Notes under the pieces: model-generated
The model's input: the letters and a program-made list of their open reading frames with translations, nothing else
Database searches by the model: none
What the model was told of the DNA's origin: nothing
Assembly (NCBI RefSeq): GCF_003172915.1
Contig: NZ_QGKU01000048.1
Coordinates: 62,001-126,000, forward strand
From: Meridianimarinicoccus roseus
GTDB lineage: Bacteria > Pseudomonadota > Alphaproteobacteria > Rhodobacterales > Rhodobacteraceae
DNA: 64,000 nucleotides
Reading direction: 5' to 3'
Translations under genes and position numbers: made by a program
In this document: positions 27,509-37,590 of the stretch, one piece after another
Numbering within the stretch: position 1 is the first letter of the stretch
How the letters are laid out: each line of letters starts with the position of its first letter

Positions 27509-28477
27509 ATGCTCGCCAAACTCAAGATCACCGCCGTCGCACTGGCGGCGGGGGCCATGATGGCGCCCGCGGCAAGCGCGCAGGAATTCTTCACCATCGG
27601 CACCGGCGGCGTGACCGGCGTCTACTATCCGACCGGCGGCGCGATCTGCCGCCTCGTGAACAAGGGCCGCAAGGAACACGGGCTGCGCTGCTCGGTCGAA
27701 TCCACCGGCGGGTCGGTCTATAACCTGAACACGATCCGTGCGGGCGAACTGGAATTCGGCGTGGCGCAGTCTGACTGGCAGTACCATGCCTACAACGGCA
27801 CGTCGTCGTTCAGCGATGCGGGCCCGTTCGAAGGGCTGCGCGCCGTGTTCTCGGTCCATCCCGAACCGTTCACCGTGGTGGCCCGCGCCGACAGCGGCAT
27901 CACCAATTTCGAGGACCTGAAGGGCAAGCGCGTCAACATCGGGAACCCCGGGTCCGGGCAGCGCGGCACGATGGAAGTGCTGATGGATGCGATGGGCTGG
28001 ACGATGGACGACTTCGCGCTGGCGACCGAACTTAAGGCAGCCGAGCAGTCCGCGGCGCTGTGCGACAACCAGATCGACGCGATGGTCTATACCGTCGGAC
28101 ACCCGTCCGGGTCGATCCAGGAAGCCACCACCGCCTGCGACAGCGTGCTGGTGAACGTGGCCGGCCCAACGGTGGAAAAGCTGGTGGCGGACAACGCGTT
28201 CTACCGCACCGCGACGATCCCCGGCGGCATGTATCGCGGCAACGCGGACGACGTGCAGACCTTCGGCGTGGGCGCGACCTTCGTGACCTCCACGGACGTG
28301 TCGGACGAGGTGGTCTATACGCTGGTCAAGTCGGTGTTCGAAAACTTCGACGACTTCACCAAGCTGCACCCGGCCTTCGCCAATCTCAAGCGCGAGGAGA
28401 TGGTCAAGGACGGCCTGTCGGCGCCACTGCATGACGGTGCGGCGCAGTACTACACCGAAGTCGGCCTGATGAACTGA
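27509..28477 (+). CDS. TAXI family TRAP transporter binding protein
   Basis: This is a 322-residue periplasmic binding protein with a signal peptide ending ASAQ. TAXI-family landmarks are [25 protein letters not shown] and [22 protein letters not shown]. It delivers a small organic acid or amino acid to the fused permease downstream. An AGGGAGA ribosome site selects the ATG at 27509. The 233-bp divergent gap with the aminotransferase holds the promoter. A perfect hairpin follows its stop codon. Confidence 0.94.
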   Translation: MLAKLKITAVALAAGAMMAPAASAQEFFTIGTGGVTGVYYPTGGAICRLVNKGRKEHGLRCSVESTGGSVYNLNTIRAGELEFGVAQSDWQYHAYNGTSSFSDAGPFEGLRAVFSVHPEPFTVVARADSGITNFEDLKGKRVNIGNPGSGQRGTMEVLMDAMGWTMDDFALATELKAAEQSAALCDNQIDAMVYTVGHPSGSIQEATTACDSVLVNVAGPTVEKLVADNAFYRTATIPGGMYRGNADDVQTFGVGATFVTSTDVSDEVVYTLVKSVFENFDDFTKLHPAFANLKREEMVKDGLSAPLHDGAAQYYTEVGLMN

Positions 28478-28487
28478 TGTGCCGCCT

Positions 28488-28510
28488 GCCGGGGGCCGTC
28501 GTGGCCCCCG
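28488..28510 (+). promoter_or_regulatory. Perfect hairpin between TRAP binding protein and permease
   Basis: CCGGGGGCC (28488-28496) pairs perfectly with GGCCCCCGG (28502-28510) over a 5-nt loop, followed by TCCTTCC. It lies 11 bp after the binding-protein stop and 34 bp before the permease start. The likely role is attenuation or 3'-end protection, so that more binding protein than permease is made. Confidence 0.6.
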
Positions 28511-28543
28511 GTCCTTCCGGACAGACGACAAAAGGGGACAGGG

Positions 28544-31153
28544 ATGTCGGACGCAGCGAACAAGGGTCTGTCTGAAGCCGAACTTCAGGAAATGGTCAAC
28601 GCGAGCGACGCGGGCGCGCGCAATCCGACCGGCGGCGTGGCGGTGTTCGTCGCGCTGGTGGCACTGATCTGGTCCGTGTTCCAGGTCGTCCTCGCCTCGC
28701 CCGTGGCTTATAACGTGCTGCCGGGCGACTTGATCAACAATTCGCGGCAGATCCACCTTGCCTTCGCGATCTTCCTGGCGTTCCTGGCCTACCCCGCGCT
28801 GAAATCCAGCCCGCGCAACCGCATCCCGATCCAGGACTGGGTGATGGCTGTCGCGGGCGCGTTCCTGTCGCTCTACGGCTACTTCTTCTACGCCAAGATC
28901 GTCCAGAGCGGCGGTCTGGCTGACAACACCGACAAGTGGTTCGCTCTCGTCGGCCTGATCTTGCTGTTCGAGGCCGCGCGCCGCGCGCTTGGCCCGGCGA
29001 TGGCGATCATCGCCACCATTTTTCTCGCCTATGTCTTTTTCGGCTCAGCCCCCTGGGTGCCCGAGGTCATCCAGTGGAGCGGCGCAAGCCTGCAAAAGGC
29101 CATGAGCCACATGTGGATCACCTCGGAAGGGGTGTTCGGCATCGCGCTTGGCGTGTCCACCCGGTTCGTTTTCCTCTTCGTGCTGTTCGGCGCGCTTTTG
29201 GACAAGGCGGGCGCGGGCAACTATTTCATCAAGATGGCGTTCGGCGCGCTGGGGCACCTGAAGGGCGGCCCAGCCAAGGCCGCGGTCGTCGGGTCCGCCG
29301 CGACTGGCCTGATCTCGGGTTCGTCCATCGCCAACGTGGTGACCACCGGCACCTTCACGATCCCGCTGATGAAGCGGGTGGGCTTCACCAGCGAACAGGC
29401 CGGTTCGGTCGAGGTCGCAAGTTCCGTGAACGGGCAGATCATGCCGCCCGTGATGGGCGCCGCCGCGTTCCTTATGGTCGAATACGTGGGCATCTCCTAT
29501 GTGGAGGTGATCACCCACGCCTTCCTGCCTGCCGCCGTCAGCTACATCGCACTGGTCTATATCGTCCATCTGGAGGCGGTGAAGCGCAACATGCCGACGC
29601 TCGGCAATCGCGTGGTCAGCATGGGCAGAACGATCGGTGGCATGGCGGCCTTCTTCGCCGGCTTCGCGCTGTTGTGTTATGGCGTGCAATACCCGGTCGG
29701 CTGGGTCGTAGCAGCGGTGCCCGAAGGCGCGGGCTGGGTGCTGGCCGCGCTGGTCTTCGTGGCCTACATCGCGCTGCTTTGGCTGGCCGCCACCGTGCCC
29801 GACCTCGAGCCGGACGATCCCAATGCCGAGGAGGTGGAACTGCCTGTCGTGGGCGAGATCTACAAGGCGGGTCTGTATTTCCTGCTGCCGATCGTCGTGC
29901 TGGTCTACTTCCTGATGATCGAACAGAAATCTCCCGGTCTCTCCGCGTTCTGGGCGACCTTCCTGCTGTTCGGCATCCTTCTTTCACAGCGACCGCTGAA
30001 GGCGATTTTTCGGGGTGAAAGCCAGATCGTGACCGCCGCGCTGGAGGGCGTGAAGGACCTGATCGCTGGAATGATCACTGGCGCGCGCAACATGATCGGC
30101 ATCGGCCTTGCGACCGCGACGGCGGGCGTGATCGTCGGCACCGTGACGCTGACCGGTATCGGACAGGTGATGGCCGACCTCGTGGAATTCGTGTCCGGTG
30201 GCAACCTTGTCGCGATGCTGTTCTTCGTCGGCATCCTGTCGCTGATCCTTGGCATGGGGCTGCCGACCACCGCGAACTACATCGTCGTCTCGTCCCTTAT
30301 GGCAGGGGTTGTGGTGGAGCTTGGGGCGCAGTCCGGTTTGATTGTGCCGCTGATCGCGGTGCACCTCTTTGTGTTCTATTTCGGGATCATGGCCGACGTG
30401 ACACCGCCAGTGGGCCTTGCCAGTTTCGCCGCTGCCGCCGTATCGGGGGGCGATGCGATCCGGACCGGGTTCGTCGCGTTCTTCTACAGCCTGCGCACCA
30501 TCGCGCTGCCCTTCATGTTCATCTTCAATACCGACCTGCTGCTGATCGATGTGGGACTGGTGCAAGGCGTAGTGGTGTTCATCGTTGCAACCATTGCGAT
30601 CCTTGTCTTCACGGCGGGATCCATGGGTTATTTCCTGACCAAGTCGAACATCGTGGAAAGCGCCATCCTGATCCTCGTGGCCTTCGCGCTGTTCCGGCCG
30701 GACTTCTTCATGAACCGGATCACGCCGCCCTTCGAACAGGTGCCGCCCGCTCAGATTGAAGAGGCGATCGGAAGCGCCGATGCCGGCAGCACCATGCGGG
30801 TGATCGTTGCCGGGCCGGATTTCCTGACCGGCGATCCGAAGGAGTTGACGCTTGCCCTGCCGGTGGACGGCGAGGGCGCCAGTGGCGCCGACCGTCTGGA
30901 GGGGCTTGGCCTTGCGTTCATGGAAGACGGCGGGCAGATGGTAATGGAGGAGCCGTTCTTCGGCACCCCCTTCGCCGAGGACATGAGCGGCTTTGACTTC
31001 TACGGCGATACGCCCGTCACATTGTCCGAGGTCAAGATGCCCGCGTCGCAACTGCCCAAGGAACTGATCTGGATACCGGCACTGCTTCTGCTGGGCGGGG
31101 TCGTCATGTTGCAGCGCGCCCGCGCCGGGCGCCAAGAGGAGGCAATCGCATGA
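28544..31153 (+). CDS. TRAP transporter fused permease (4TM/12TM)
   Basis: This 869-residue fused TRAP permease has N-terminal DctQ-like helices (about 30-150), then the large DctM-like domain with its GSAATGLISGSSIANVVTTG and NGQIMPPVMGAAAF motifs. A second half-repeat ends LGMGLPTTANYI. The C-terminal roughly 200 residues (DUF3394-type) end in one more helix. It imports the ligand caught by the TAXI protein using an ion gradient. Its stop overlaps the UspA start (ATGA). Confidence 0.94.
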   Translation: MSDAANKGLSEAELQEMVNASDAGARNPTGGVAVFVALVALIWSVFQVVLASPVAYNVLPGDLINNSRQIHLAFAIFLAFLAYPALKSSPRNRIPIQDWVMAVAGAFLSLYGYFFYAKIVQSGGLADNTDKWFALVGLILLFEAARRALGPAMAIIATIFLAYVFFGSAPWVPEVIQWSGASLQKAMSHMWITSEGVFGIALGVSTRFVFLFVLFGALLDKAGAGNYFIKMAFGALGHLKGGPAKAAVVGSAATGLISGSSIANVVTTGTFTIPLMKRVGFTSEQAGSVEVASSVNGQIMPPVMGAAAFLMVEYVGISYVEVITHAFLPAAVSYIALVYIVHLEAVKRNMPTLGNRVVSMGRTIGGMAAFFAGFALLCYGVQYPVGWVVAAVPEGAGWVLAALVFVAYIALLWLAATVPDLEPDDPNAEEVELPVVGEIYKAGLYFLLPIVVLVYFLMIEQKSPGLSAFWATFLLFGILLSQRPLKAIFRGESQIVTAALEGVKDLIAGMITGARNMIGIGLATATAGVIVGTVTLTGIGQVMADLVEFVSGGNLVAMLFFVGILSLILGMGLPTTANYIVVSSLMAGVVVELGAQSGLIVPLIAVHLFVFYFGIMADVTPPVGLASFAAAAVSGGDAIRTGFVAFFYSLRTIALPFMFIFNTDLLLIDVGLVQGVVVFIVATIAILVFTAGSMGYFLTKSNIVESAILILVAFALFRPDFFMNRITPPFEQVPPAQIEEAIGSADAGSTMRVIVAGPDFLTGDPKELTLALPVDGEGASGADRLEGLGLAFMEDGGQMVMEEPFFGTPFAEDMSGFDFYGDTPVTLSEVKMPASQLPKELIWIPALLLLGGVVMLQRARAGRQEEAIA

Positions 31154-31587
31154 GTGGCGTGGTTCTGTGCGCGCTGGACGTCAGCCAGCCCGAACACGAG
31201 GCTCCCGTCCTGCGCCGGGCGGCGCAGATGGCGCAACTGGACGAGGCGCGCCTGGACGTGATGACGGTGCTGCCCGATTACGGCACCTCCATGGTCGGAA
31301 GCTATTTCCAGAAGGATTTTCACGCGAAAGCCGAAGCGCAGACCCGGCAGGCGCTTTCGGACCTCGTGGAGAAGGTGTTGGGCGCCGAGGCGAACGCGAG
31401 GGTCCGCCACGTCGTCAGCACCGGGACAGTCTATGAACAGGTGCTGCAGGTGGCCAAGGTGGACAAGGCGACACTGATCGTCATCGGCTCTCATCGGCCG
31501 GCGCTGCGCGACTATCTGCTGGGCCCCAATGCCAGCCGTGTCGTGCGGCATTCCGACTGCTCGGTCTTCGTGGTACGCGACACCTGA
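31150..31587 (+). CDS. Universal stress protein, UspA family
   Basis: This 145-residue single-domain UspA fold has an ALDVSQPEHEAPVL opening and an ATP-type loop IVIGSHRPALRDYLLGPNASRVVRHSDCSVFVVR. It is translationally coupled to the TRAP permease. Usp proteins fused to or coupled with TRAP transporters are thought to modulate transport according to nucleotide state; that role is inferred here from the overlap. Confidence 0.92.
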   Translation: MSGVVLCALDVSQPEHEAPVLRRAAQMAQLDEARLDVMTVLPDYGTSMVGSYFQKDFHAKAEAQTRQALSDLVEKVLGAEANARVRHVVSTGTVYEQVLQVAKVDKATLIVIGSHRPALRDYLLGPNASRVVRHSDCSVFVVRDT

Positions 31588-31623
31588 CCGGGCAATCCCG
31601 CCCGCTGGGCAAGAGGATCTTGG

Positions 31624-32664
31624 ATGAGCTTGCGTGACGCGTTCCATGTCACGGCGCTGACCGTTCTGGTCGGCTGGGTGCTGGTGATTGGCAAGACGGT
31701 GATCCTGCCTGTCGTGGTGGCGGTCATGTTGACCTATGTGCTGGTCGGCGCATCGCTGGGGCTACGCCGGGTGCCGGGCCTGTCCTGGGTGCCGGACTGG
31801 TTGGCCTATGTGCTGGCGCTGACAATCTTCGGGCTGGCGGTGGCCGGCATGAGCCTTGTTGCGGTCACCAATCTGCGCAACATCGCCCAGACCGAGCTTG
31901 CCTTCGAGGATCGATTGCTGGAATGGATGGCACGGCTGGCCGATCTGCTGGGGATGCAGGGCGTTCAGACCACCGATGCGGTGCGCGATTTCTTGATCTC
32001 CACGCTGGATGTTCCAGGATTGTCGCTGGGCGTTTTGTCCTCGGCGGCGGGCGTCGGCGGATACACCGTGCTGATCGCCACCTATATCGTCTTCATGGTG
32101 GCCGAGCGCGCCCCGATGAGCCGCAAGATTGACCTTGTTCTGCCCGACATGTCGGAGCGCGGAGCGGCGATCGGCATTTTCCGGCGGATCAATGAACAGA
32201 TCGTCACCTACCTGTCCACAAAGACCCTGATCAACGTGATCGTTGGGGCGCTGTCCTGGGTGGTGATGTGGCTGCTCGGGATCGAGAACGCGATGTTCTG
32301 GGCCTTCCTGATCGCCCTGTTCAACTACATTCCCTATGTCGGCTCGCTGCTCGGGGTGGGGGTGGTGCTGGTGTATACGCTGCTGGCGACGGCCAATATC
32401 CAGCTCACGCTGCTGGCGCTGGTCGCGCTGACAGCGGCGCAGGTCTATGTCGGCAACTGGCTTGAGCCTCGTGTGATGAGCCGCTCGCTCAACCTGTCGC
32501 CACTGACGGTGCTGCTGGCGCTTGTGCTGTGGTCGTCGCTCTGGGGACTGCCCGGTGCGATCATCGCGGTGCCTATGACATCGATCCTGCTGATCGCGCT
32601 GGCGCAGTTCCGCGCGACGCGAGTGGTTGCTGTGCTAGCCTCGCGCAACGGCGACCTTTACTGA
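31624..32664 (+). CDS. AI-2E family transporter
   Basis: This is a 346-residue polytopic membrane protein of the AI-2E (UPF0118/PerM) family. It has paired N-terminal helices, a central amphipathic region, and the conserved C-terminal segment ALFNYIPYVGSLLGV followed by GNWLEPRVMSRSLNLSPL. Substrates vary (autoinducer-2, ions), so none is assigned. A GAGGA ribosome site precedes the ATG. It follows the UspA gene by 36 bp and may belong to the same operon. Confidence 0.92.
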   Translation: MSLRDAFHVTALTVLVGWVLVIGKTVILPVVVAVMLTYVLVGASLGLRRVPGLSWVPDWLAYVLALTIFGLAVAGMSLVAVTNLRNIAQTELAFEDRLLEWMARLADLLGMQGVQTTDAVRDFLISTLDVPGLSLGVLSSAAGVGGYTVLIATYIVFMVAERAPMSRKIDLVLPDMSERGAAIGIFRRINEQIVTYLSTKTLINVIVGALSWVVMWLLGIENAMFWAFLIALFNYIPYVGSLLGVGVVLVYTLLATANIQLTLLALVALTAAQVYVGNWLEPRVMSRSLNLSPLTVLLALVLWSSLWGLPGAIIAVPMTSILLIALAQFRATRVVAVLASRNGDLY

Positions 32665-32739
32665 TTCCTTCTGGACAGCCGAGCCCCCGCGACGGGTTTC
32701 CTGCCCTGAAAAACCGCCGGTATGACGTGGCGCGCCGCG

Positions 32740-33549
32740 TCAGAAATCGGCGCGCACGCCGGGCAGGTTCAGGGCGTTAACAAGGTCGCGCACCTCCTGC
32801 CGGGCGGCGATGTTCGACAGGCTGAGGCTGCCGCCGCCCACGTCGCGCAGATCCAGCAGTGTCAGCCCGCGCGGAAACAGTTCCCGGAAGATCACCCGTT
32901 CTGCGAAGCCGGGTGCGACGCGGAAGCCTATGCGCTTGGACAGGTCGTTCAGCGCGTCGCCCACACGCTTCTTGTTGTGCATCTGCTGGCGGCCCATCCG
33001 GTTGCGGATCACCAGCCAGTCGATCGGTTTCAGACCCGCCCGCGCCCGCAACTGGCGGGCATTCCAGACCATTTCGGCATAGACCGAAGGACCGGTGATC
33101 TTGCCGCTGTCCGGGTCGTGCCGGGCCAGCAGGTCGAAATCGATGAAGCTGTCGTTCAGCGGTGTGACCAGCGTATCGGCCATCGAATGGGCCAGCTGGC
33201 TCAGGCGGGTGTGCGATCCCGGGCAGTCGATCAGCAGGAAATCCACTGCAGGATCCAGTTCATTGACCGCCGCGTCCAGCCGAAGGTCGTAGATATTCTG
33301 GCCTTCGGGCACGTCCGCCGGGTCGATCTCGGGCAGGGGCAGGTACCAGGGCATTGGCAGGTGGAGGGCTTCGCGGCGGCAGAACGCCTCTCGGTTTTCC
33401 ACATAGCGTCCGAAGGATCGTTGGCGCAGATCTAGATCGAGCCCGCCCACGCGGTACCCCATGCGAACCAGCGCAGTGGCCAGGTGCATGGTCGTGGTGG
33501 ACTTGCCGGAGCCGCCCTTCTCGTTCCCGATTACAATGATATAGGCCAC
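32740..33549 (-). CDS. mipZ: Division-plane positioning ATPase MipZ
   Basis: This 269-residue ParA/MinD-family ATPase forms a bipolar gradient and excludes FtsZ from cell poles in alphaproteobacteria. The deviant Walker A KGGSGKST is at residues 11-18; LLIDCPG and the dimer-interface DLDLRQ segment follow. The start is a GTG at 33549 preceded by AGGAA at good spacing; the longer frame to 33981 is a shadow. It is convergent with the AI-2E gene and divergent from the peroxidase gene. Confidence 0.93.
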   Translation of the reverse strand: MAYIIVIGNEKGGSGKSTTTMHLATALVRMGYRVGGLDLDLRQRSFGRYVENREAFCRREALHLPMPWYLPLPEIDPADVPEGQNIYDLRLDAAVNELDPAVDFLLIDCPGSHTRLSQLAHSMADTLVTPLNDSFIDFDLLARHDPDSGKITGPSVYAEMVWNARQLRARAGLKPIDWLVIRNRMGRQQMHNKKRVGDALNDLSKRIGFRVAPGFAERVIFRELFPRGLTLLDLRDVGGGSLSLSNIAARQEVRDLVNALNLPGVRADF

Positions 33550-33826
33550 GCGAGTTCCTGTGTCCTGTTCCTGTCGCCCGCTGGTCGGCAGGCTGCCGCG
33601 ACCACCATATTTTGCGTTGTGCGGCTTGGAAAGCACGATCATGGGGGTGCGCCGGGCAGATGCCGTCCGGGCGCCCGGAGCGAGCCTTGGCGCCTTGCGC
33701 CCAGCCCCTGCGCACAAACACCGCAGTAACGATGCTTGACAGGGGGCCGACGGCGGGCGGAACAATTTCCTGTTCGGATTTGTTATCGGCTCTGCGTGGC
33801 CGCGCGGGGTCGGGGAAGGTATTGAC

Positions 33827-35470
33827 ATGGTGCTTTTGACCTCCGCCCGCCTCGGAATGTGCATGGCAGCGATGATTGCCGCCGTTGCTGCTCCCCCGGC
33901 CGTTACGGCCGCGACGCTGCCCGCCGCCGTGCTGTCGGCTGGTGCGCTCGGGGTGACAGGCCCTCCGATCTCTGCCACCAAACCCTTGGTTCCGCTGGTG
34001 CGTCTCGCGCCCTCCGACTACGCGGACGGCGCAGGGACACTGGCAGGTCCGGGCCGACCAAACGCGCGTTCGCTGTCGAACCTGCTCAGCCAGCCGGGGT
34101 ACCGGGCACGCGATGCGACCCCGCTGAGCAACATGGCGGTCGCGATGTTCCAGTTCATCGCCAGTCACGAGATCGCGCACACACCGACCGATGGGGCCGA
34201 GCCGAGCCCCATTGCGATCGAAGACCCGGCCGATCCCCTTCTTGAGAGCGGGCAGACCGACATCGCGATGGACCGGGCGCGCTTCGTCGGAGGCACAAGC
34301 TCGGACGATCCGCGTCAGCAACTCGATCAGGTTACGAACGCTTTCGACGGCTCGACCGTCTACGGCAGTTCGCTTGACCGGCAGGCCGAGTTGCGCAGTC
34401 TGACAGGTGGCCGCATGAAGATCGGCGCGGGCGGGGATGTGCCGATCATCAACGGAATGCCCGCCGCCGGTGACATGCGCGCCGACGAGAACCCGTCTCT
34501 GCGTGCCCTGCACGCACTGTTCCTGCGGGAACACAATCGGCTCGCGGACGAGATAGCCGCGGCCTGCCCAAGCTGCACCGATCAGGAGATCTTCGACCGT
34601 GCGCGCGTCATGGTCGCCAATCTGCAGCACAAGATCTTCTACGACGAACTGCTGCCGCTGTTCCTTGGGCCGGGTCCTCTCGACGGCCATCTGCCCGACC
34701 CGACTGTGTTGCAGGGCGTCGCTCAGGCGATCAACGAGTTTTCCACCGCATCGGGCCGCATCGGGCATACGCAGGTCCCCGAGGTGATCGTGACGGGCGC
34801 GCCGGGCGGGCCGCTTACCGAAACGACACTGGATGCTTGCTTCTTCACAGCAAGTTGTCTCGACCCGGCCACTCAGGCCGAGCGGCTTTTCGGCTTGACG
34901 CAGCAGGCTGGCGAACCCGTGGACACCGTCGTCACAGACAGCTTGCGCAACAACCAGATCCCCGCTGCCGGGACGCTCTTTCCGATCGACCTGTTCGCGA
35001 CCAACATCGAACGGGGCCGGGATCACGGGCTTGCCGACTACGAGAGCGTCCGGACCGCGCTCGGCTTTGCATCGGTGGAACTGGACCTGCTGCTGCCGCA
35101 ATACATCCTCGAAGCTTATGCTGGCCAGCCGGACGGGATTGACCTGATCGTGGGATTGTTCGGCGAGTTCCGCTCGCCGGGCAGCTATCTCGGCGAGACG
35201 GGCCGCGCGCTTTGGGCGCTGCAATTCCGCAACATCGCCGGGCTCACCCTCGGGTTCCAGGACGCGGCGGCACAGGCCGCGCTGGACGACTGGCTCTCGG
35301 GCATGACCATGTCCGCGCTGCTCAACCGCGACACGGGCTACGCGCCCTCCGCATGGGGACAGACGCCGTTCCTGGCACCGCTTCCACCCTCCAATGTGCC
35401 GTTGCCGCCGTCCGTCGCCTTCCTTGCCCTGGGCCTTGCAGCATTGCTCAGGGCAGTGCGGCCCGCCTGA
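33827..35470 (+). CDS. Secreted animal-type heme peroxidase with VPLPA-CTERM-like tail
   Basis: This is a 547-residue exported peroxidase with an N-terminal signal (residues 8-29). The peroxidase-cyclooxygenase landmarks are distal His114 (SHEIAHT), catalytic Arg218 in MRADENPSLRALHALFLREHNRLA, and proximal His314 (GRIGHTQ). The C-terminus reads VPLPPS at 524-529, then a hydrophobic helix and a short basic end, the layout of the VPLPA-CTERM sorting signal. It probably generates hypohalous acid or cross-links at the cell surface; the substrate is not readable. The Asp of the usual DHD distal motif is replaced by Ser. Confidence 0.88.
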   Translation: MVLLTSARLGMCMAAMIAAVAAPPAVTAATLPAAVLSAGALGVTGPPISATKPLVPLVRLAPSDYADGAGTLAGPGRPNARSLSNLLSQPGYRARDATPLSNMAVAMFQFIASHEIAHTPTDGAEPSPIAIEDPADPLLESGQTDIAMDRARFVGGTSSDDPRQQLDQVTNAFDGSTVYGSSLDRQAELRSLTGGRMKIGAGGDVPIINGMPAAGDMRADENPSLRALHALFLREHNRLADEIAAACPSCTDQEIFDRARVMVANLQHKIFYDELLPLFLGPGPLDGHLPDPTVLQGVAQAINEFSTASGRIGHTQVPEVIVTGAPGGPLTETTLDACFFTASCLDPATQAERLFGLTQQAGEPVDTVVTDSLRNNQIPAAGTLFPIDLFATNIERGRDHGLADYESVRTALGFASVELDLLLPQYILEAYAGQPDGIDLIVGLFGEFRSPGSYLGETGRALWALQFRNIAGLTLGFQDAAAQAALDDWLSGMTMSALLNRDTGYAPSAWGQTPFLAPLPPSNVPLPPSVAFLALGLAALLRAVRPA

Positions 35471-35480
35471 AGCGGCCCGT

Positions 35481-35512
35481 AAAAAGCAAAACGCCGCCCC
35501 GGAAGGGACGGC
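35481..35512 (-). terminator. Intrinsic terminator of the ffh-rpmE operon
   Basis: Read on the minus strand, GCCG-T-CCC and GGG-C-CGGC pair around a TTCC loop (35493-35512) with one internal mismatch, followed by GTTTTGCTTTTT. It lies 34 bp after the rpmE stop codon and ends the long minus-strand operon. Confidence 0.75.
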
Positions 35513-35545
35513 GCAGAGTTGTCTTGAAATGCGATGCCGCAGGTT

Positions 35546-35767
35546 TCAGAAACCGAGGCCTTCGTATTTCTTCTTGAACTTCGACACGCGGCCGCCGGTG
35601 TCCATCAGGCGGGTCGAACCACCGGTCCAGGCGGGGTGCGACAGCGGGTCGATGTCCAGCGCCAGGCTGTCGCCTTCCTTGCCGTAGGTCGACCGCATCT
35701 GGACGACCGTTCCGTCGGTCATCTTCACGTCGATGACGTGATATTCGGGGTGCAGGTTCTTTTTCAT
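35546..35767 (-). CDS. rpmE: 50S ribosomal protein L31
   Basis: This 73-residue protein opens [10 protein letters not shown] and carries HPAWTGG and KFKKKYEGL, as in cysteine-free (zinc-independent) alphaproteobacterial L31. AAGGA lies 8 bp before the ATG. It is the last gene of the minus-strand ribosome/SRP operon, 11 bp after rplS, and is followed by an intrinsic terminator. Confidence 0.96.
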   Translation of the reverse strand: MKKNLHPEYHVIDVKMTDGTVVQMRSTYGKEGDSLALDIDPLSHPAWTGGSTRLMDTGGRVSKFKKKYEGLGF

Positions 35768-35778
35768 CTCGCCGATCC

Positions 35779-36171
35779 TTACGCGTTGGCGTCGGCCGAT
35801 CCGGCCAGCGGCTTGTAGTTGGTCTTTTCGGCGATACGGGCGGACTTCCCACGACGGTCGCGCAGGTAGTACAGCTTCGCGCGACGCACTTGGCCACGGC
35901 GCACCACGGTGATGCTGTCGATGTTTGTCGAATGCAGCGGGAACACGCGCTCCACGCCTTCGCCGAACGAGATCTTGCGCACCGTGAACGAGGCTGCGAT
36001 GCCGCTGCCGTGGCGGCGGCTGATGCACACACCTTCGTAGTTCTGCACGCGCGTGCGGGTGCCTTCGGTCACCTTGTAACCAACGCGGATAGTATCACCC
36101 GCCTTGAAGTCGGGAATTTCCTTCCCAAGCTCAGCGATCTGCTCAGCTTCCAATTGTGCGATCAAATCCAT
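35779..36171 (-). CDS. rplS: 50S ribosomal protein L19
   Basis: This 130-residue L19, at the subunit interface, opens [17 protein letters not shown] and has the [16 protein letters not shown] and [19 protein letters not shown] core. I start at 36171: the AAAAGG site is 9 bp upstream of it, whereas it abuts the earlier in-frame ATG at 36180. It lies in the operon between trmD and rpmE. Confidence 0.96.
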   Translation of the reverse strand: MDLIAQLEAEQIAELGKEIPDFKAGDTIRVGYKVTEGTRTRVQNYEGVCISRRHGSGIAASFTVRKISFGEGVERVFPLHSTNIDSITVVRRGQVRRAKLYYLRDRRGKSARIAEKTNYKPLAGSADANA

Positions 36172-36220
36172 CGCGGTCATCCTTTTCTGGCGCGGTTGGT
36201 CCGCGACTTGGGGTGCGCCC

Positions 36221-37051
36221 TCAGAGCTCTTGGTCCCCGTCCGGGTCCCTACCGTGCGCGGCACGGTAAGCCCGCCAGAGGTCAGGGCGGCGTTCCTTCG
36301 TCAGCCTTTCGGCCTCGGCCTGGCGCCAGGAGGCGATATTCGCGTGGTGCCCGGACAGGAGAATGTCAGGGACCGTGCGGCCTTCCCAATCGACAGGTTT
36401 CGTATACTGCGGGTGTTCAAGCAGGCCTGAAGAGAAAGACTCCTCCTCCACCGACGCATGATTCCCGAGCACGCGGGGTATAAGACGGACCGTGGCGTCA
36501 ATCAAGGCTTGTGCCGCGATCTCGCCGCCGGTCATCACGAAATCACCCAGCGACACTTCCTCGATACCGAAGGCGTCTATCACGCGCTGATCGATCCCTT
36601 CGAACCGCCCGCAGATCAGCGTTACGCCGCGCGCCTGCGACCAGGCCTGCGCGGTGGCCTGTGTGAAGGGTCGGCCGCGTGGCGACAACGCCACAACCGG
36701 CCAGAGCGCGCGGTCGTCCGGCGTGCCGCGGCCAGCCTGCGCCAGCGCGCGGGCCAGCACATCCGGGCGCAGAACCATGCCCGCGCCGCCGCCTACTGGC
36801 GTGTCGTCCACATTGCGATGGCGCCCTTCGCCGAAAGCCCGCAAGTCGATCGTGTCGAGTTGCCAGAGCCCCTGCTGCAACGCCTTGCCGGTCAGCGATG
36901 CCCCCAGAACGCCGGGAAACACCTCCGGGAACAGCGTGATGACGCGCGCCTTCCACGCGCCCACAAGGTCGGCGGGTTCGTCCATCAGGTCACCCGGCAC
37001 AAGCGAGGCACGGATCGACTTGCGCCCGTGGGACCGGGTCGGCGCGCTCAT
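36221..37051 (-). CDS. trmD: tRNA (guanine-N1)-methyltransferase
   Basis: This 276-residue SPOUT methyltransferase makes m1G37 in tRNAs to prevent frameshifting. The knotted SAM-binding region shows [13 protein letters not shown] and [11 protein letters not shown], and the C-terminal [13 protein letters not shown] segment is present. About 30 extra N-terminal residues precede the usual ARVITLFPE. The start overlaps the rimM stop (ATGA), so translation is coupled. Confidence 0.96.
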   Translation of the reverse strand: MSAPTRSHGRKSIRASLVPGDLMDEPADLVGAWKARVITLFPEVFPGVLGASLTGKALQQGLWQLDTIDLRAFGEGRHRNVDDTPVGGGAGMVLRPDVLARALAQAGRGTPDDRALWPVVALSPRGRPFTQATAQAWSQARGVTLICGRFEGIDQRVIDAFGIEEVSLGDFVMTGGEIAAQALIDATVRLIPRVLGNHASVEEESFSSGLLEHPQYTKPVDWEGRTVPDILLSGHHANIASWRQAEAERLTKERRPDLWRAYRAAHGRDPDGDQEL

Positions 37052-37590
37052 GCGGGCAAGTCCGCGCCGCCGCTGTCCGGAAACAGACCCTCGGGCGGAT
37101 CGGCGATCAGCCGTCCCGCGCCGAGGTCCACGGTCGGCACGGCGGCCATCGTGAAGGGCAGCAGCACCGTTTCCGCGCTGCCGGGCAGGCGTATTTCCAG
37201 CAAGTCCGTGGCGCCGTGATTGTGCACCGCGGCGACAGTACCAAGCGGGCCGCCGCCGGTATCGAGCACGTCGAGGCCGATCAGGTCGGCATGATAGTAT
37301 TCGTCGTCCGGAAGGCCGGGCAAGCGGTCGCGCGGTGCATAGAGGCGCGTGCCGCGTAGCGCGTCGGCGGCCTCCTTGTCGTGCACACCACCCAGTTGCG
37401 CGGTCAGCCCGTTCTTGAGTTGGCCGGTGACGCGCAACGTGAAGCTGTGCGCGCCGTCCTCGGTGGTGAGCGGGGCGTATTCTTCGATTGCGGCGGGTTC
37501 GGCGCAGAAGCTTTTCAGCCGGACCTCACCGCGCACGCCATACGCCCCCGCGATGGCCCCCACACAGATCATCGCCTCGGGCGGGGGCAT
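37048..37590 (-). CDS. rimM: Ribosome maturation factor RimM
   Basis: This 180-residue 30S maturation factor binds S19. The N-terminal RimM domain ([21 protein letters not shown]) is followed by the PRC-barrel domain ([18 protein letters not shown]). The ATG at 37590 overlaps the stop of the small upstream gene (TGATG), which supports this start over the internal Met. It overlaps trmD downstream. Confidence 0.96.
   Translation of the reverse strand: MPPPEAMICVGAIAGAYGVRGEVRLKSFCAEPAAIEEYAPLTTEDGAHSFTLRVTGQLKNGLTAQLGGVHDKEAADALRGTRLYAPRDRLPGLPDDEYYHADLIGLDVLDTGGGPLGTVAAVHNHGATDLLEIRLPGSAETVLLPFTMAAVPTVDLGAGRLIADPPEGLFPDSGGADLPA

Noticed and set aside
33260-35224. 654-residue antisense frame over the peroxidase gene
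   Set aside because: It is a GC-driven shadow of the peroxidase and has no start context or domain.
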